Of a DNA stretch of 64,000 nucleotides, positions 35,636 through 50,591 are shown one piece after another (positions within the stretch are counted from its first letter, which is position 1; every line of letters starts with the position of its first letter). The stretch lies in assembly GCA_023014365.1 (NCBI GenBank), contig JAEBUN010000006.1:434001-498000 (forward strand). Reading direction: 5' to 3'. The notes under the pieces were generated by a model. That model searched no databases and was not told where the DNA came from. It was given only the letters and a program-made list of their open reading frames with translations. A program made the translations under genes and the position numbers. Origin of the DNA: Lepiota brunneoincarnata. Taxonomy: Eukaryota; Basidiomycota; Agaricomycetes; Agaricales; Agaricaceae.

Positions 35636-36555
35636 TCACACCTTGTTCGAGGGCCCAGAATATCCGTAGTAGCTAGCCGCATGGCCAGTGGCGGGTGGCG
35701 ACGTTGTTGTATTGCCGAAAGAGTTAGGGGCGTCAGCGTAGGGGTAAGAGTAGGTGGGCTGCGTCAGAGGGTGGTTCTCCTCGTTTGATTTGACGGCTGT
35801 GTAAACTGGACCAGTCCGTGTCGCGATGATTTCCCGATCAGCTTTTTGCATTTCGAGACGCCTGGTGTAGTTGTGTACAACATAACAAGCATCTATTGAA
35901 AGAAAACCATCGATCAGTTCACATGTAGAACATGACAAAGGTGCGTGGACTTACACCCGACGATGACAATGGGAAGGATGCTCGATACCCAAACGGACCA
36001 AACTGGTGCATCCGCAAATCGGTCGAAAGCATTACAGTACTCGATTCTGGTTCGGTCAGTCGACCCTTTGATACAGTCCGCCGCATCCCTGTTCCTGAAG
36101 CGGTAGAACTGGATGATAGAAAATACCCCAGAGGCAATCTGAAGCACGAAAATGACGTAGAGCAGAGTCAAGTATGTTTTGACCAGGCCTTTCTTCTTGA
36201 GGATGGCACCCAAGAAACTAAAAGCGACCGTTGAGTCTGTGATACCTGGTACTGTAATTCTAAGCTTGTGAAACTCACCCAAACAGACCGATGACTGTAG
36301 CAAATGTGTAAATGGCACCTCCTACAATGATGCTAATCCTCACTGTTCGCTCCAAGTCTTGGGCTGGTGGTATAATCATTAAGTACCGATCGAAGCAGAA
36401 ACCCTAAAAATATACTTGCCGAAACCTCGCTCATTGGTGTACCATAGCAGCCACCAGGCAAACCCAGCGACGGCCCCACACAAGAGGAACTGCACGAAGG
36501 AAATGACAAGCACACCCAACCGAAGGGGCAAACAACAACAGAACTTGGGGGCCAT
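35636..36555 (-). CDS. Four-helix (tetraspan-like) membrane protein A
   Basis: Four exons (36420-36555, 36279-36357, 35955-36217, 35636-35892) give 244 residues. Four membrane segments are clear: LGVLVISFVQFLLCGAVAG, ISIIVGGAIYTFATVIGL, YLTLLYVIFVLQIASGVF and VWVSSILPIVIVGYACYVV. The loop between helices 3 and 4 has two spaced Cys (AADCIKGS, EYCNAF) like a short tetraspanin second loop. The cytosolic tail is Tyr/Pro/Ser rich (PTYSYPYADAPNSFG). Function unknown. The first intron (36358-36419) uses a GC donor (GGCAAGT). A paralog lies directly upstream at 37121-38032 with the same helix layout and the same three intron positions and phases. Confidence 0.75.
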
Positions 36556-37120
36556 GATCACGAAGCGGGAGAGGCGTTGGGTTATTGGCCTGTCGAGGAG
36601 GAAAGAGGCTGGAAAGGTAGAACTGGTTGAATGATGTGAGGGGCATGGTGTTGGAAATATATACGCCTTGGGTGGCCGCAGTGGTCACAGCCTTTGCCCA
36701 GCCCAATATCACGTCCCTTACACTTTCGAAGCATCGCTTTCACACATATGGGGGTGCCTTGAGTCTTGGCGAGCCAAAGGCAGCCAATCGATACCCGGGT
36801 TTGTGGTCGTTTCCAAGCTGAGATGCCACGCGCGGCCCATGGCTGTCCACCGCTCAGGCTGATGATTGCCATCCTCCCATGGTTCCTCTCCTATCCACCA
36901 AGACTCAAAAGTCGTATCCATTATGCAGAAGCGAGTACGGATCACTCGGCCTGTCTGGCTATAATAAACTAGATTATGTTCCCGCAGTTCTGTACATTAT
37001 AAACGGTACCCTCGTCCACATGAATTTACATATGCCATCGAGAATGGCTCCCTAAAAAGGCAATGCTCAATGTTCACTGCTCAATAACGACCCACGGACC
37101 CTGGCATGCATCTCCTCCCG
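36556..37120. other. Intergenic between the tandem four-helix genes
   Basis: 565 bp; holds the promoter of gene A and 3' flank of gene B. Nothing else supported. Confidence 0.4.
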
Positions 37121-38032
37121 TCACGACGTAATGTGAGCATGACGAGCTTGAACTGCGGAAGGAGGCAACTGTCCAGCTTCCAGTAGCGAGGATTCACTGG
37201 AACGCGTTGATTGCACTGCCGTCAAAGACACGGTCGAGTCCGGTTGTACCGCCGTCAAGAAGTCGGTTGAATTTATCCTTCCCGCTAATGGCAGTGCTTC
37301 GGCCGTCCTGACTACTTTGTAAGAGATGAGAACCTGCCGGTACTGAAACAGGAAGTACAGCACAACTAGGTTTTTTTTTTTTCCAAAGTCAGACGCTGGA
37401 CATCGGCACAGTGAGGGAAGGGCCGAACCTGTCTGGATGAAAGCCTCCAGGGCAAAGGACAACCATACGAAAGCCAGAGGTATTGTTCGAAACCCCAGAA
37501 GGTGTTCACAAAGCTCGCTTTCATCATCCCCGTCGCTTTCCTCGACCTTTGCTCTACACTCTTGGAGGTCCTTATTTTTGTTGAACCTGGAATAAACCAC
37601 GAGGTACCAGATGCAAATTGCAAGGTGGCAGACCCAAACGAATGCTTGTGCGCTCATAAAATTTTTCATGAACCGTTTTCTTCTCAGCACTCCATAGAGC
37701 CTGACACAAAGGAGTTAGCCATGAGCACCGACGCTGCGCTGTCGGAAGGGAACTGAAGCGTACCCCACTGATGCGACAAAAGCCCCATAAAGCTCCCAGA
37801 TTGACAGAGCAAGGGAGCAGCCTACCAACGACTTCAAGATTTCAATCTCTGAACCACCATGAGTGGGAAGATCCAACAGGCTAAAACACAGGGGGGGCGT
37901 ACCATCTTTATGACTTTGCGATAACCACCAAAGAGACCAACCACCGTACGCTGTGTCCACGACGACCTGGAGTGCCAGAGAAACAGCAACCCCATGGTAA
38001 ACAGGAATGCAGGAAAGGAGCTTTTCAGGCAT
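37121..38032 (-). CDS. Four-helix (tetraspan-like) membrane protein B, paralog of A
   Basis: Four exons (37903-38032, 37764-37848, 37429-37700, 37121-37365) give 243 residues, start MPEKLLSCIPVYHG. Helices: VAVSLALQVVVDTAYGGWSL, LVGCSLALSIWELYGAFVAS, AFVWVCHLAICIWYLVVY and PLAFVWLSFALEAFIQ running into VVLYFLFQY. The helix 3-4 loop carries paired Cys (LQECRAKVEE, SELCEHL). YSRFNKNKDLQEC lines up with FYRFRNRDAADC of protein A. Intron phases 1, 2, 1 are the same as in A at matching positions, which supports tandem duplication. Function unknown. Intron 3 contains an A/T homopolymer around 37371-37382. Divergent from the MAP kinase gene. Confidence 0.7.
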
Positions 38033-38597
38033 GAAATAGGTAGGCAATGGTGGAAATCCTCAGAGATTAAGAAGAGAATTAGGTTGGGGTCGAGACGTAA
38101 CGCGGCAGCCTGCATGCTTGTCCCGAGTGAGGCGGCCGAGGCGAAACTGCGCTAGTGTGATGTCCCCTGCGTGAAGAGCTTGAAAATTGAAACGCGACTA
38201 TCGTCCAAAAAAAGAAATGGGATGCACTTCGGTCAGCATGGCTCGATGCGAACAACTGCCGATGCTGTTACCTTCTTTGATTCGTCTGCGCAGGCAGCGC
38301 TGATGATGACAGATGGGCGTTGTGCATAAATAGCGTCCGTTGCAAACCAAGTCGCGCGAGAAAGCTGTTTTCAGGAGAGAACCTGCTACTGTTTGCCCCG
38401 AGCCATGAACTACATACAACAAGTGCCAAAGAGATGCTCTTGTGTAGCCCCGGAGACGCTCGGGGGGCGGACGGATGGGATGACCCGATCAAGAAGCCTA
38501 GTTTGGTTGACAGATATCCCTGTTTGCCTATATTTATCATCATATCGATACCCCAACCCTGCTTCCCCTCCCCTTCCAAACCGTATCTCCCACTTGC
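38033..38597. other. Divergent intergenic region, four-helix gene B / MAP kinase
   Basis: 565 bp shared upstream region of two divergently transcribed genes. No specific element identified. Confidence 0.4.
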
Positions 38598-40437
<1,840 letters not shown>

Positions 40438-40988
40438 TTTTCTATGTCACATGTCATGCATTATAATTCTGTTAGCTCCGTGTGATTTTGTTGTACAGTA
40501 ACTGTATCTCCGCTATCCCTTGATATATATCCTCTACCTCCATGCTTCCAGAATCATCTGCAGTCTCATCGGATTTTCACGCTTCCATTTCCTATTGCAA
40601 CCATGCCCCCCCCCCCCCCCATTAGTCCCTCGAGCTTAGTAGTTGGGATATGACCCGGGGTCCCGTGCGCGGTGGCGAACTTGAAATCATTTATACGATG
40701 TTCATTAGGTTGCGACAATAATAGCAGGTCAACCCCTTGTTCCGTTCATAGGAGGCCTATCGCAAACACGAAGCTGCTGGCGGCCGGGGCCGAACCCATA
40801 AAACGAGGAGAACACTCCCCGAATGGCATCGGAGTCGAGGTCGAATCCATATTGTGTTCATAATTTCCAAGGGACTTTCGCAGGGACACTATCGAAATCT
40901 ATTCAGATGGGTCTATTATTAGAGCAGAGTATTTATCTAATTCCATACAAATCACGAAATATGTACAATCCACTTTCCAGATCAACGA
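40438..40988. other. Intergenic between convergent MAP kinase and trp1
   Basis: 551 bp with no gene. It contains a run of 15 Cs at 40606-40620. Confidence 0.45.
40606..40620 (+). repeat. Poly-C tract (15 nt)
   Basis: Uninterrupted C15. Its exact length is uncertain given homopolymer frame problems elsewhere in the window. Confidence 0.7.
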
Positions 40989-43611
40989 TCATTCACTCAC
41001 AGAATCACTGACAATTCCTTTAGCACGGGCTATGAACTCCTTGACCTTGTCTAGGTCCTTGCCACTTCCGTCCTCCAGCTCCACACCACCACTAACGTCG
41101 ACAGCCCAAGGCCTAACCTGCTTTACGGCGCCCGCCACATTCTCCGGAGTCAATCCACCAGCCAAGATAAGAGGAAATGGATGTCCACCGGCAGAGCCCA
41201 CGGTCGAGGCAAAGCCATTGACCTCCGACCCAGGTCCCATGTATGCCTTCGTCCCGTTGACTAGAACCTCACCAGCCTCTACCACCTTCTTAGCGAATGC
41301 CCAGTCTACAATTTTACCAGTACCTCCGCTCAAACCATCGTCTCTGAGGCTATCAAGGAGAACGAATTGGTGCGCTCCGGGTCGAGTAATGGATTCCACT
41401 CCTACGACTTTGCCATCTTTCGTCCCAAGATGAAATGCGCGTATAACAGGAACTGGAATATGCGAGGCCCATTCGACAGGTTCACTTCCATGCAACTGGA
41501 CAAGATCCAATTGGACGTCCGCTACCGTCTCTTGGATCTCTTCCAAAGATTGGTTCTGGAAAACACCAACCAAGAGTGGTCGCGAGCGCTGCGTATTTCG
41601 CCCGAGGCGTTTCGCAGTTGTCGTGAACCAGGGAGCGTTTGAAGGAGCAAGAACACCCGAAGATGAGTGGAAATCGAAGTCAAACCGACGTTCTCTGATA
41701 GCTGCAGAGATGGCCTTGGCGGTGGGACGATCGACGTGCCGCTTTGACGTCTCCGCAAACACCAGGCCGACAAGGTCGGCCCCGGCTTCCGCGATCTCCA
41801 GCGCTTGTTGCCGGGTCTTCACGCCACAAATTTTGACGAGGGGTACGCTTTCCTCGCCGTCGATTTCAGCACTGAGCTCAGACTGACCCAAGAGTTCCCG
41901 CACAAACGCAGCGGTGTCGTTAGCCCTCATAAGGCTTTCGCCAACCAGCACCGCACTAACGCCTTGTCCATTGTACCTCTCGATGTCCGCTCTGCTCGTG
42001 ATGCCACTGAGAGCACATAGAACGACATCCTTGTCCTTGACCATGTCACTCAACCTGGTGGTGGTATTCATGTCAACGTTGAAGTCATGCAAGTTACGAT
42101 TGTTGACGCCAATGATCTTGGCGGGTAATGAGAGCGCGATCTCCATCTCCCGAGCATTGTTGACTTCGACAAGGGGCTCCATGCCAAGCTCCAGCGCATA
42201 GCTATAAAGGTCGCGTAGGAGCGGCTCGGACAGCATGCTCACGATGAGGAGAATTGTATCCGCCCCCCAGATCCTCGACTCGAGCACTTGGTATCTACTC
42301 AAGATGAAGTCTTTGCGTAGGATGGCGGGGCGGTTGGGTAGGTGAGCGACCGCTTGGCGCACATGGAGCATATCATGGAGCGAACCAAGGAACCATTTAG
42401 GCTCAGTAAGGACCGAGATCGTATGTGCTCCACCAAGAGCGCAGGTCAATGCCTGCGCCGCCGGATTGATGTTCACGGCAATCGGTCCCTTTGATGGGGA
42501 AGCACGTTTAATCTCAGCGAACAACGCCGGCTGACCCGGGGCCCCATTCTGCTTGATGCGTGCAAGAAAGTCAATCTGGGGTGGAGAGATGTTGAGTGAA
42601 TGGAGAGTGAGGAGATCCTGGCTAGTCGAACCCGGTGTTGCTTGCGCCTGGTCTACATCCACCAGTCTCTGTGCCTGAATTTTGTCTAGTATTGAGGGTA
42701 TCTTAGTGGCAGTGCCATTGACTCCAGCTTTGGCGGATTCGTGATCAGAGGCTTCGGGTAGGAAAGGTGGGAGGGTTGAATCAAGAACGTGGACCTCAGG
42801 ATTCTGTTCCCAGAGCCCGCCTCGCAAGGAAAGGAAGTTCTTGATGAGGTCATCGCCCCCCTCGCTGAGGATGCTCTCTGGGTGGTATTGCACGGCCTCG
42901 AGGGTGTATTTGCGGTGACGGACACCCATGATAACCCCGGACTCCTCTGTTACAGAGGTGATGGCGAGTTCGGAGGGTAGTGTCTTGTATGAGGCACTGA
43001 GAGAGTGGTAGCGGATGGACTGGATCCCTTGAGGCACGTTTCTAAAGCAGCCACGGTTGTCATGTCGAATCCGACTAACTTTGCCGTGCATAATTTCTCC
43101 TGCATACCTAGGAACCAGAGATTAGCAATTTGGCTAAACTAGCGATGATCAGGGACAATGAATTGATGACGCGTAGGGTGCTGATGCGCGTTATCCATGG
43201 GGTTGTTGCCCGCATCTGCTACCCCATTGAAAGTCCCTGACAAGACAGAGCGAGGAAATTGTGTAGGCTGGTTACTCACCCAATAGTTCCTCCATGGAGA
43301 TCAACGAGACACTCCAGTCCCATACAAACTCCAAGGATAGGGACTTGTCCCTTGAAGTATTGAATAGCGTCCCTCGAAATCCCCGAGTCAGTCTGTGGGT
43401 GACCGGGTCCTGGAGAGATGATGAGCGAGTTGATTCTAAGCTGAGGGAAGAGTGCCGGTGAGATGGCGTCGTTGCGGATGACAGTGACGTTGGCACCGAG
43501 AAGACAGAGTTGCTGGTAGAGATTCCAAGTGAAGGAGTCAAAGTTATCAATCATAAGGACATCTAGCTGTCCGGAGAGGCGGGGAGGAAGGGTTTGTGTG
43601 TCATCAGCCAT
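40989..43611 (-). CDS. trp1: Trifunctional tryptophan enzyme: anthranilate synthase glutaminase / IGPS / PRAI
   Basis: One polypeptide of 816 residues carries three steps of tryptophan synthesis, as in other filamentous fungi (TRP1/TrpC). Two exons, 43280-43611 and 40989-43107, with a 172-nt intron. Residues ~15-230: class I glutaminase, with MIDNFDSFTWNLYQ, SPGPGHP, the Cys nucleophile in LGVCMGLE and the His in VQYHPES. Middle: indole-3-glycerol phosphate synthase (FAEIKRASPSKG, LRKDFILSRYQ, GVNNRNL, SGITSRADI, AVLVGESLM). C-terminal: phosphoribosylanthranilate isomerase (VKICGVKT, DLVGLVFAETSKRHV, LVQLHGSE, DVSGGVE). Frame is intact. A TATA-like box sits 59 bp upstream. Confidence 0.96.
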
Positions 43612-43669
43612 GGCGGAGACTGGAGTGAGTAAGGATAGGTGGGGATGAGGCTGTCGCCCTGCGGAGGGG

Positions 43670-43677
43670 TTTATAAA
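43670..43677 (-). promoter_or_regulatory. Candidate TATA box of trp1
   Basis: TTTATAAA lies 59 bp upstream of the trp1 ATG at 43611 in the 238-bp gap to the next gene. Consensus and spacing only. Confidence 0.4.
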
Positions 43678-43849
43678 CGAGTCGTGAAGGGCAATGGCAT
43701 TAGACGTGATTCGTGTCACACTGCCTAACAGGGATAAAATCCGTATCATATTCATCGGCCGCGGTTGCCTTTTTATTGCGCGCGCGGACATACCACGTCC
43801 GTAGCTCATCAAATACACGTTCAATGGTTCGTTTTACATGCTCACTACC

Positions 43850-46222
43850 TTACGTAGAGACCGAATCCTGGTGTCCCAAAAGGTAATTCATGGTCGCGAA
43901 AGACGCCCAAGGGACGAATTCTAGCGGTACCGAGGTCAATTGGTAGGGATTATTTACGACAAGGTGGGCTTACGGGGCGTCATGTGTCCACTGTAGAAGA
44001 ATTCAACGTCTTCACGTTCACAACGATCAGCATCGCGTGCGTAGCAGAACCCCGGGCAGCCACGTACATGTCAATTTACGCTCAGTATGAGTGTGACCGA
44101 ACACCCCAAAGTCTTCCACAGTGAAACTCTCCGGCTCGATTGGGGTCTGGAAACCCTGTGCTCCGCCCCAGGTCATATTCCTATGTGTGCTTCAGCAACT
44201 GCATCCAGCTAGTGAGTGTTGAAAATCATACTGAATGGCAATCCGAGTTCCTTCTGCCACCAAAATGAAGTCCTACTTCCAGTTCAAGTATAGAACGGAG
44301 ATGGTGATCAAACCCACACGTACAGCAAGTCCGTGGACAACCACTGTCCTTTCGGATTTCTCAATCACGTTTGGCATCACACCGCTGAGCATTGAGGGCG
44401 GAGACTGATCACGACCACCACGTCCTGTTACTGGGTCTATATATACGTTGATATTCGAGCATGAGGACCATCTGATTTGAGGTGCGTGAATGGCTTTCTG
44501 GACCTAAATTGTAGTTGCTTCGTGAGCTTCATGCGTCCACCGGAATGTTGAGGTGAGGGCATACATCAGTCCTAGTTTCAAATAAGTTTCACCTCGTTAT
44601 GATAGGCAGGCCCTCATGAACCCACCTGTTGAAATAAACGAATTCTTGAGTTGATCGCGGGAATCCCAGAACGCTCCCTGATGAATATACTCAGCAAGAC
44701 TCCTAAAATGGTAAGTTCGACGCACAAAGATTGGGGAAAGTATCCGAGACACTAATCTACTTGTCAATCCAGGATATCCTCCTGGCAAGCGAGAGGACCC
44801 ACCGGTAAACATCAAATACCGGGTTCAAACTACGGAACGAGGTGGTCAGAGAGAAAACCTGGGCATGGTGGGCTAAGCTTACACTCCAACTGCACGTTGA
44901 ATTGGGCTGTGGATGCGACACTGGGGTGTAACTGTGAAAGTTCCATTCGTTCCAACGAGAGGCAAAAGTCCCTTTGGCGGGTATGTTACGAATTTCTCCA
45001 AGTAATCCGTGTAGCCACAATCATCGGAGATTTGTTGGAGGTGATCCCAGAAGGAGCTATTAAAGGAGAACAAGTTTTCGTTCGCCTAATGCAAGTGTCA
45101 AAAGTAACACATAACCGGATTTAGACTGATCATACCCTGGCGAAGCGAAGCGCTGGAATTTCCTGCTGCACTAGACCGCTTGACAAGGACGGATCGGCGA
45201 TCCAGATACCTTTCAAGTTCAATGGTAAACCGGGGTGTTCGTAGATCCAGTTTGCAATGTAAGGAACATCTGAAAATGGCAGCTTGAGGGTTTGAATGAT
45301 ATCTACAGGGGTCAACGTATACGTACAGAAGCCAGCATACTAAAGAGCACCAGTCAGCAGCCCACCACGTGTATGCAGGTAGTAAGCACTGAACTTACAC
45401 TTTCGCCCGTCAAGTAAAAGTCATTGCCTTTGAGCTCACTGAACACTTCCAAGAACTGCTCGAGGAACCCAACGAGCTGCTCTGCAAGCTGGTCATCATT
45501 GGAAATGCTAGGAGCTCCCTGACTAAAACCGGTCTATTCGAAATGACTTATAATCCTTGGGTCGCGGTATAGCTCGTGATACTTACTCCGACTGGCTGCT
45601 CGACCCAAAGGACATGAGCCAAATTGGTCCAGGAGAAAGGGTTGCTGCCCTCGTAGTAATTAGTCGATTGCCATATAGAGACGAAGCGACCTACGGGGTT
45701 GGTTCGGCCTGGCCCCAAGACCAAGAGATAGGTCCGTTCTCTTGCAAGAAACCCTCAAGTGACGAACAACCGGGACCACCTACCTCGTATTCAGCCTCCG
45801 AGAGAAACATGTAATTGAATTTACGGGTTCATACCATTCGTCCAAAACACCAGATCCTTGGTGTTGGCCGGGTTGTTGGTGGGCCAGAACCAGAAAAAGA
45901 GCTTTCGGGTCTCATTCCTGGCTCCAGAGATTGGCATCAAACCAGCCCATGATGGTCCTGCGTCGAAGTTGACTTCGGGAATCTTGGTTCCATCAACTAA
46001 GAACTGCTTCGCTTTGGGGTTCTTGAATGTGATCGTCGACGGTGGAGCTCGCCTCTGATTCTTCATAGCATCCGTATTGGGACCCAAAAAATTACGTAGG
46101 CGTTCGAGTTGTTCACGCTGGATCTCCATTGCGTTTTCCATCCCCTCCATGGCGCCTCCTAGACCGAGGACACCATGCAAGGAGGCAAGGGCAGTAAGTG
46201 AGAGTGCTAAAAGGTTACGCAT
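43850..46222 (-). CDS. Serine carboxypeptidase (peptidase family S10), secreted
   Basis: Releases C-terminal residues from peptides in acidic compartments or outside the cell. Start at 46222 with signal peptide [20 protein letters not shown]. About 14 exons, several very short, reassemble to an intact protein. Markers in order: [44 protein letters not shown], the nucleophile elbow [51 protein letters not shown], the catalytic Asp in VVVHGLAD, and the catalytic His in YSGHMTPQ, ending [12 protein letters not shown] 7-nt exon (44565-44571) encodes the middle of NRTDVQ. The Asp-rich Cys pairs expected for disulphides are present. The 3' end is 239 bp from trp1. Confidence 0.9.
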
Positions 46223-47297
46223 CACTGAAGCGAGTGGCGTTGAATAGTGTGAACGCAATCTGCTGCTCTTATACCATGGTTATGTCTGCTTAAAATAACA
46301 GTACGCCATCCTGTGTGCCGGTGAACAAAACTGTGAATGCGCCACGAGATACACACTTCAGCTGCCGAAGAGATTCCCCACCGAGAACAATCAGGGCAGA
46401 CTTTCGGCTGTGGTTCCGCAGAAGCTCTTTAAATGAGTAAATTCTCGGAGCTTGAGACGCAGAGGAACGATGGCATCTCGCAGGACAAAGAGGGCATTCT
46501 CCGCCTCGGGGAGGTTGTATTATCTCAGGCTTTCCCTGTGGAGCCTTGACTGATCATCCTGGACAGATTTTCTCGACTTGCCAGCCACTTTATCACCCCT
46601 TATCGAGTGGCATGTGGTCTCGGTGGTCCCACAAGAGACATCTTTATTACTGCGAGCGTTCCCATGTATCAGACATCTACGCATGGCCCCGGTCTTCGAA
46701 CCCCAGAGTGATGCTCCTCGTTACACACCAGCGGGCCATAAATAACGTCCTACGGAATGCCGTAGACGAACGGTGGTGTGGTGTTATTGAAGTTATGGGA
46801 AAAGAAGTCGGCGAGTCATACGATGCAGAGAGGAGACAGAGGTATCAGCAGGTCAGCAAGGAATCTTCGAGAGGGTGATGTTTTTGCGATGTCGCAAAAT
46901 TCCCTGCCAAGGCTCCTCAGAGGATAGTTGAGTAGACATGATTGATATGAAACGAAACTGTTATACAGAAGAGGTCAGTGCGCCAAGGTGTGGCGGGGTT
47001 GTGAACCTAACTTGCCGTGTTTGGAAGCCTCCGACAATTGACCTCATCGGTCCTTGACTGCATCCCACGAGGCCCACGGCCGACTCTGGCGTCGACCAAG
47101 CCATCTGGCACCTTTTAATCTATGGCCGATTGAGCAACAAGCATATTGGCGCCTCTTTAAGCAACTATCTCAACCTTGCACGCTACTAGATACTCCGTAT
47201 ATCACCATTCATTTCGGCTGATACTCACAACTCCTGACGGCCGCCCGGCGGTTAATTCCACTTTTATCCCCAAAACCTAGTATACCTGGCGTCGGGA
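46223..47297. other. Divergent intergenic region, carboxypeptidase / DUF300 gene
   Basis: About 1.1 kb between divergently transcribed genes. The open frame at 46546-46878 has no recognisable domain. No other feature supported. Confidence 0.4.
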
Positions 47298-50200
47298 ATG
47301 TCGTCATCTCCGGAATCCAACGTTTGTCACAAGGAGAAAGCTGCGGAGTCACCCCCCTCTCTCTTCCAGAATGGGAATATTGTGTTTCAAGGTTAGGAAT
47401 ACTACTTATTCCACATGTAAGAGCAGTCCAACTGATTTCATGCAGCACATCACGTATGTTCCCGATTGATATAGTATCACAGACAAGTGCATATGAAAAT
47501 ACCAGGTCGGTTGGGTTGTCGCAGGGTGCTTCACCATCATCGCGACCGTGACATCGATATGGCTGGTAAACAAGCACCTGCAGTGGTACACGGATGTAAG
47601 TAATGTGGTTTCTTTGACTAATTATTTACCGACGTCATGCACAGAAACGCGAGCAGCGTTGTAGGTCTTGCGAGTCTGAGATCATTGTCGTGAAATGACC
47701 GGTATTTGGGACAGATATCGTTCGTCTGCTCTTCATGGTCCCTCTGTATGCCATGATCAGTCTCGCGTCCTACCTGTGGTGGGTGAGTGTTGCCGACTCT
47801 CTACTTCCATGATCTCGTGGCTAATTCCATTCAGAATCATGCGACCCCTTTGATTTTGGTCAGAGATGGCTATGAATCGACGGTTCTGACCGCTTTTTTT
47901 TACCTCCTCCTCATGTATCTGTCACACAACCCAGAAGACCAGAGGCGCATATTCTTAAAACACGGGTTGTCGCGGCAGAACGATGCGGAGAGGACGCAGA
48001 AGGGAGAACAGCTACAGAGATGGGTATTCCCGCTGGGCTTCATTAAATGGAAACCTGCTGTAAGCCAAGTTCACTTCATCCATGCAACTTTGCTTATAGT
48101 CACATACAGAATGGCCTTTATTTCCTCCAACTCATGAAATGGGGAGTACTTCAATATTGTGTTATCCGACCGGTGTACGTCATTAGGGCCTGCCTTACAT
48201 GGGTTTTATCACCTCTAACGGACTCCAAGGACGACCTTTATTGCTGTGATTCTTGACTACATGGGCTTATACTGCGAATCTTCCTGGGGCTTAGGATGGG
48301 GGCACATCTATGTACCACTCTCCTCTCGCTTCTACTCTCTTGTGCTGACTGCAAGGCACCCACAGATCACAATTGCCGTATCTTTGTCCGTGACGGTTGC
48401 TATGTACTGTTTGATTCAGCTCTATGTACCCGTGTCGAAAGACTTGGCGAAGCACAAGCCGCTGCTGAAATTGTTTGCAATCAAAGCTGTTGGTATGTAT
48501 GCTGATACCTAGCTACTACCGACATATATCTCACAACCCTCAGTATTCCTTACTTTCTGGCAGGCGACGTTTCTTTCGGTCCTCAGTATGTTTGGAGTGG
48601 TCAAGGATGTACGTTAGCGTTCGAAGTCCGCCAGTGCCCTGAAGCCTAATTGGGCCGCCAATAGACCAGATATATGACAGCGGATGATATCAATATTGGG
48701 ATTGGGGCACTGCTCGAGACACTCGAGATGACGTGTGTTATTCTCACACGCATGAAATCTTGCCCACTGTGACCAACATGTTCTGCAGTATTTTTGCCTT
48801 CTTGCATATCTGGGCTTTCACGTACAAGCCATATCGGCCTTCTTATGACCCAAGCACAGGACTTCCTCCTCCCGAGCGAACTCCGCGTCTGAAGTCCCTA
48901 GGGCACGCGATGGATTTTCGAGAGACTTTCAGAGAGCTTTGGACCGGTTGTGTCTATATGTGGGCCAAATTTCGTGGCAAAGAGCCAGTCCCAGACGTGG
49001 GAGCTGTGCGCGTTGCTCACTATGAGGGAGTGTTTGGGAAACAGCGACCTTCTCGGATTTTACCCGTCCATCAGAATAGTGGACGTGAGACCCCAAAACC
49101 GACTCTTCCTAAAGTTCAAGTGGAAATAGATGAACACGTTGAGGTTGATATTGCGGGTGAAAAGCAATGGCTAGGTCTGGGTGACAACTATGGCTATGGT
49201 CTCAAGTTCTTCAGGAAAGAGCGGAGTGAAGGACTAGAGGAGCAGATCGAGAAGGAGCTTGAGAAGCTAGGTTATACACTTCGTGGGTTCCTTCTCCATC
49301 TACTTTAGATCGACCGCAAAATCTGACAGTATTACCAAAAAGGTGAACACAACGCTGATGCACAACACTCAGAACGGATGAAGCATACCAAACAGAGGTC
49401 CTGGTGGCGTTCCATCTACAACCGCATTTCTCAAACTGGCCGCGAACCCGAAGATGGAAAAGAAACTCTCGAACCACCTAGCCGTTTGCGAAGTAGAACT
49501 AGGGGTAGATCCCGCTCGAGACGCCTTTCTAGGGACAATGACGTTGAAAGAAGGCTGCTGGCCCATGCGGACATCGATTTGGAGGATCAGCCTCCCCCGA
49601 GTATCATGCGCAAAAATCAGCAGGAGCTTCGTCAAACAGTGGATAAATGGCGACGCACAGTTGACCCGGCGCGTGAGACTGAAGATGTCCTGATGCCATT
49701 GTCAGGCTATGCCGAACATAGACATGTACATAGGTGTCATGCGGAGCAACCACCTGCCTTAATGACAGCCGATCCTGCCTTCCTCGACCCGAGACGAACC
49801 ACTTCTTTGAGGAGCCCTGATGGCCAATTCTCAAGGATATTTCCGCCCGCAGAGAACGATCTTTGGATGGAGTCTGGTCACGCTACTGACGGCGGACAAT
49901 CGGTAGTCTCGTCCGCCGAAGGATACAAGCTTGCCGGGCCCACACCAACATGTTTTGTTTCGCCCCAACCTGCTATCATACCCGCTAATCACCTAGGAAT
50001 GGCTGGCGAGAGACTATCCACCCTGTACCATCTGACTGACGGGCACACTCATACGCCAATGACTGCCGACATTCTTGATATTGGAAGTGATGGCAACATA
50101 GAGATCGTCAATCCCGTTTCATCTGTTCGTGCGCATCGGCGAGAGTCGGCGAATTACACCAGGTCCCAGGATTTACCTTCCATCCCAGATACTCCTGCGT

Positions 50201-50591
50201 CTCCGATGCCTGCTGCGATTCCTCAGGCTGGACCGTCATCAGCGCTTCCACGGACAACCGCGGGTCTCCGGCGTAGTTCAGCCCAGTATTACCATCCCAA
50301 ACCAACCTCCCACAAGGACGACCCCACTGACTTTGAATACCGACGCGGCTCGCTCTCTTCTTTCGCGGACATCCCCCACCAGAACAACAGCCGTATCAAT
50401 CGTTTGTACCTGGCCGTAACCTTCCGATGGAGGGGTTAGACCCCACCAGCGCAGTGCGCTTTCCACTGCGAACCTCACCGTTACGCCCACCAAACCACAG
50501 TCAACACACAACACCTTCCCCCCCTTCCATCGACGATGGTCTTTCTCGCTATCCCGCTTATTTATCACCAGCACTCCCTAAGATACCATGA
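47298..50591 (+). CDS. DUF300 / TMEM184 (organic solute transporter alpha-like) membrane protein
   Basis: Seven-helix membrane protein of the OSTalpha/TMEM184 family; fungal roles are poorly known (vacuole integrity and transport have been suggested for relatives). Start MSSSPESNVCHKEK at 47298. Exon 2 is only 8 nt (47446-47453) and completes the conserved HHVGW. Family motifs: GWVVAGCFTIIATVTSIW, HLQWYTDKREQRYIVRLLF, VPLYAMISLASYLWW, GYESTVLTAFFYLLL, LQYCVIRPVTTF, YCESSWGLGWGHIY and FAFLHIWAFTYKPY. A soluble tail of more than 400 residues follows, with an Arg/Ser patch (RLRSRTRGRSRSRRLSRD). The tail appears to need one added base in the C run at 50373-50377 to reach a Pro-rich end at 50591; without it the protein stops at 50439. 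Confidence 0.82.

Noticed and set aside
46546..46878. 110-codon plus-strand open frame upstream of the DUF300 gene
   Set aside because: No domain, no conserved flanks; lies in a divergent promoter region.
49378..50439. Separate Arg/Ser-rich gene downstream of the DUF300 gene
   Set aside because: A consensus intron (donor after YTL, acceptor before GEHNADAQ) joins it in frame to the DUF300 protein as its C-terminal tail.
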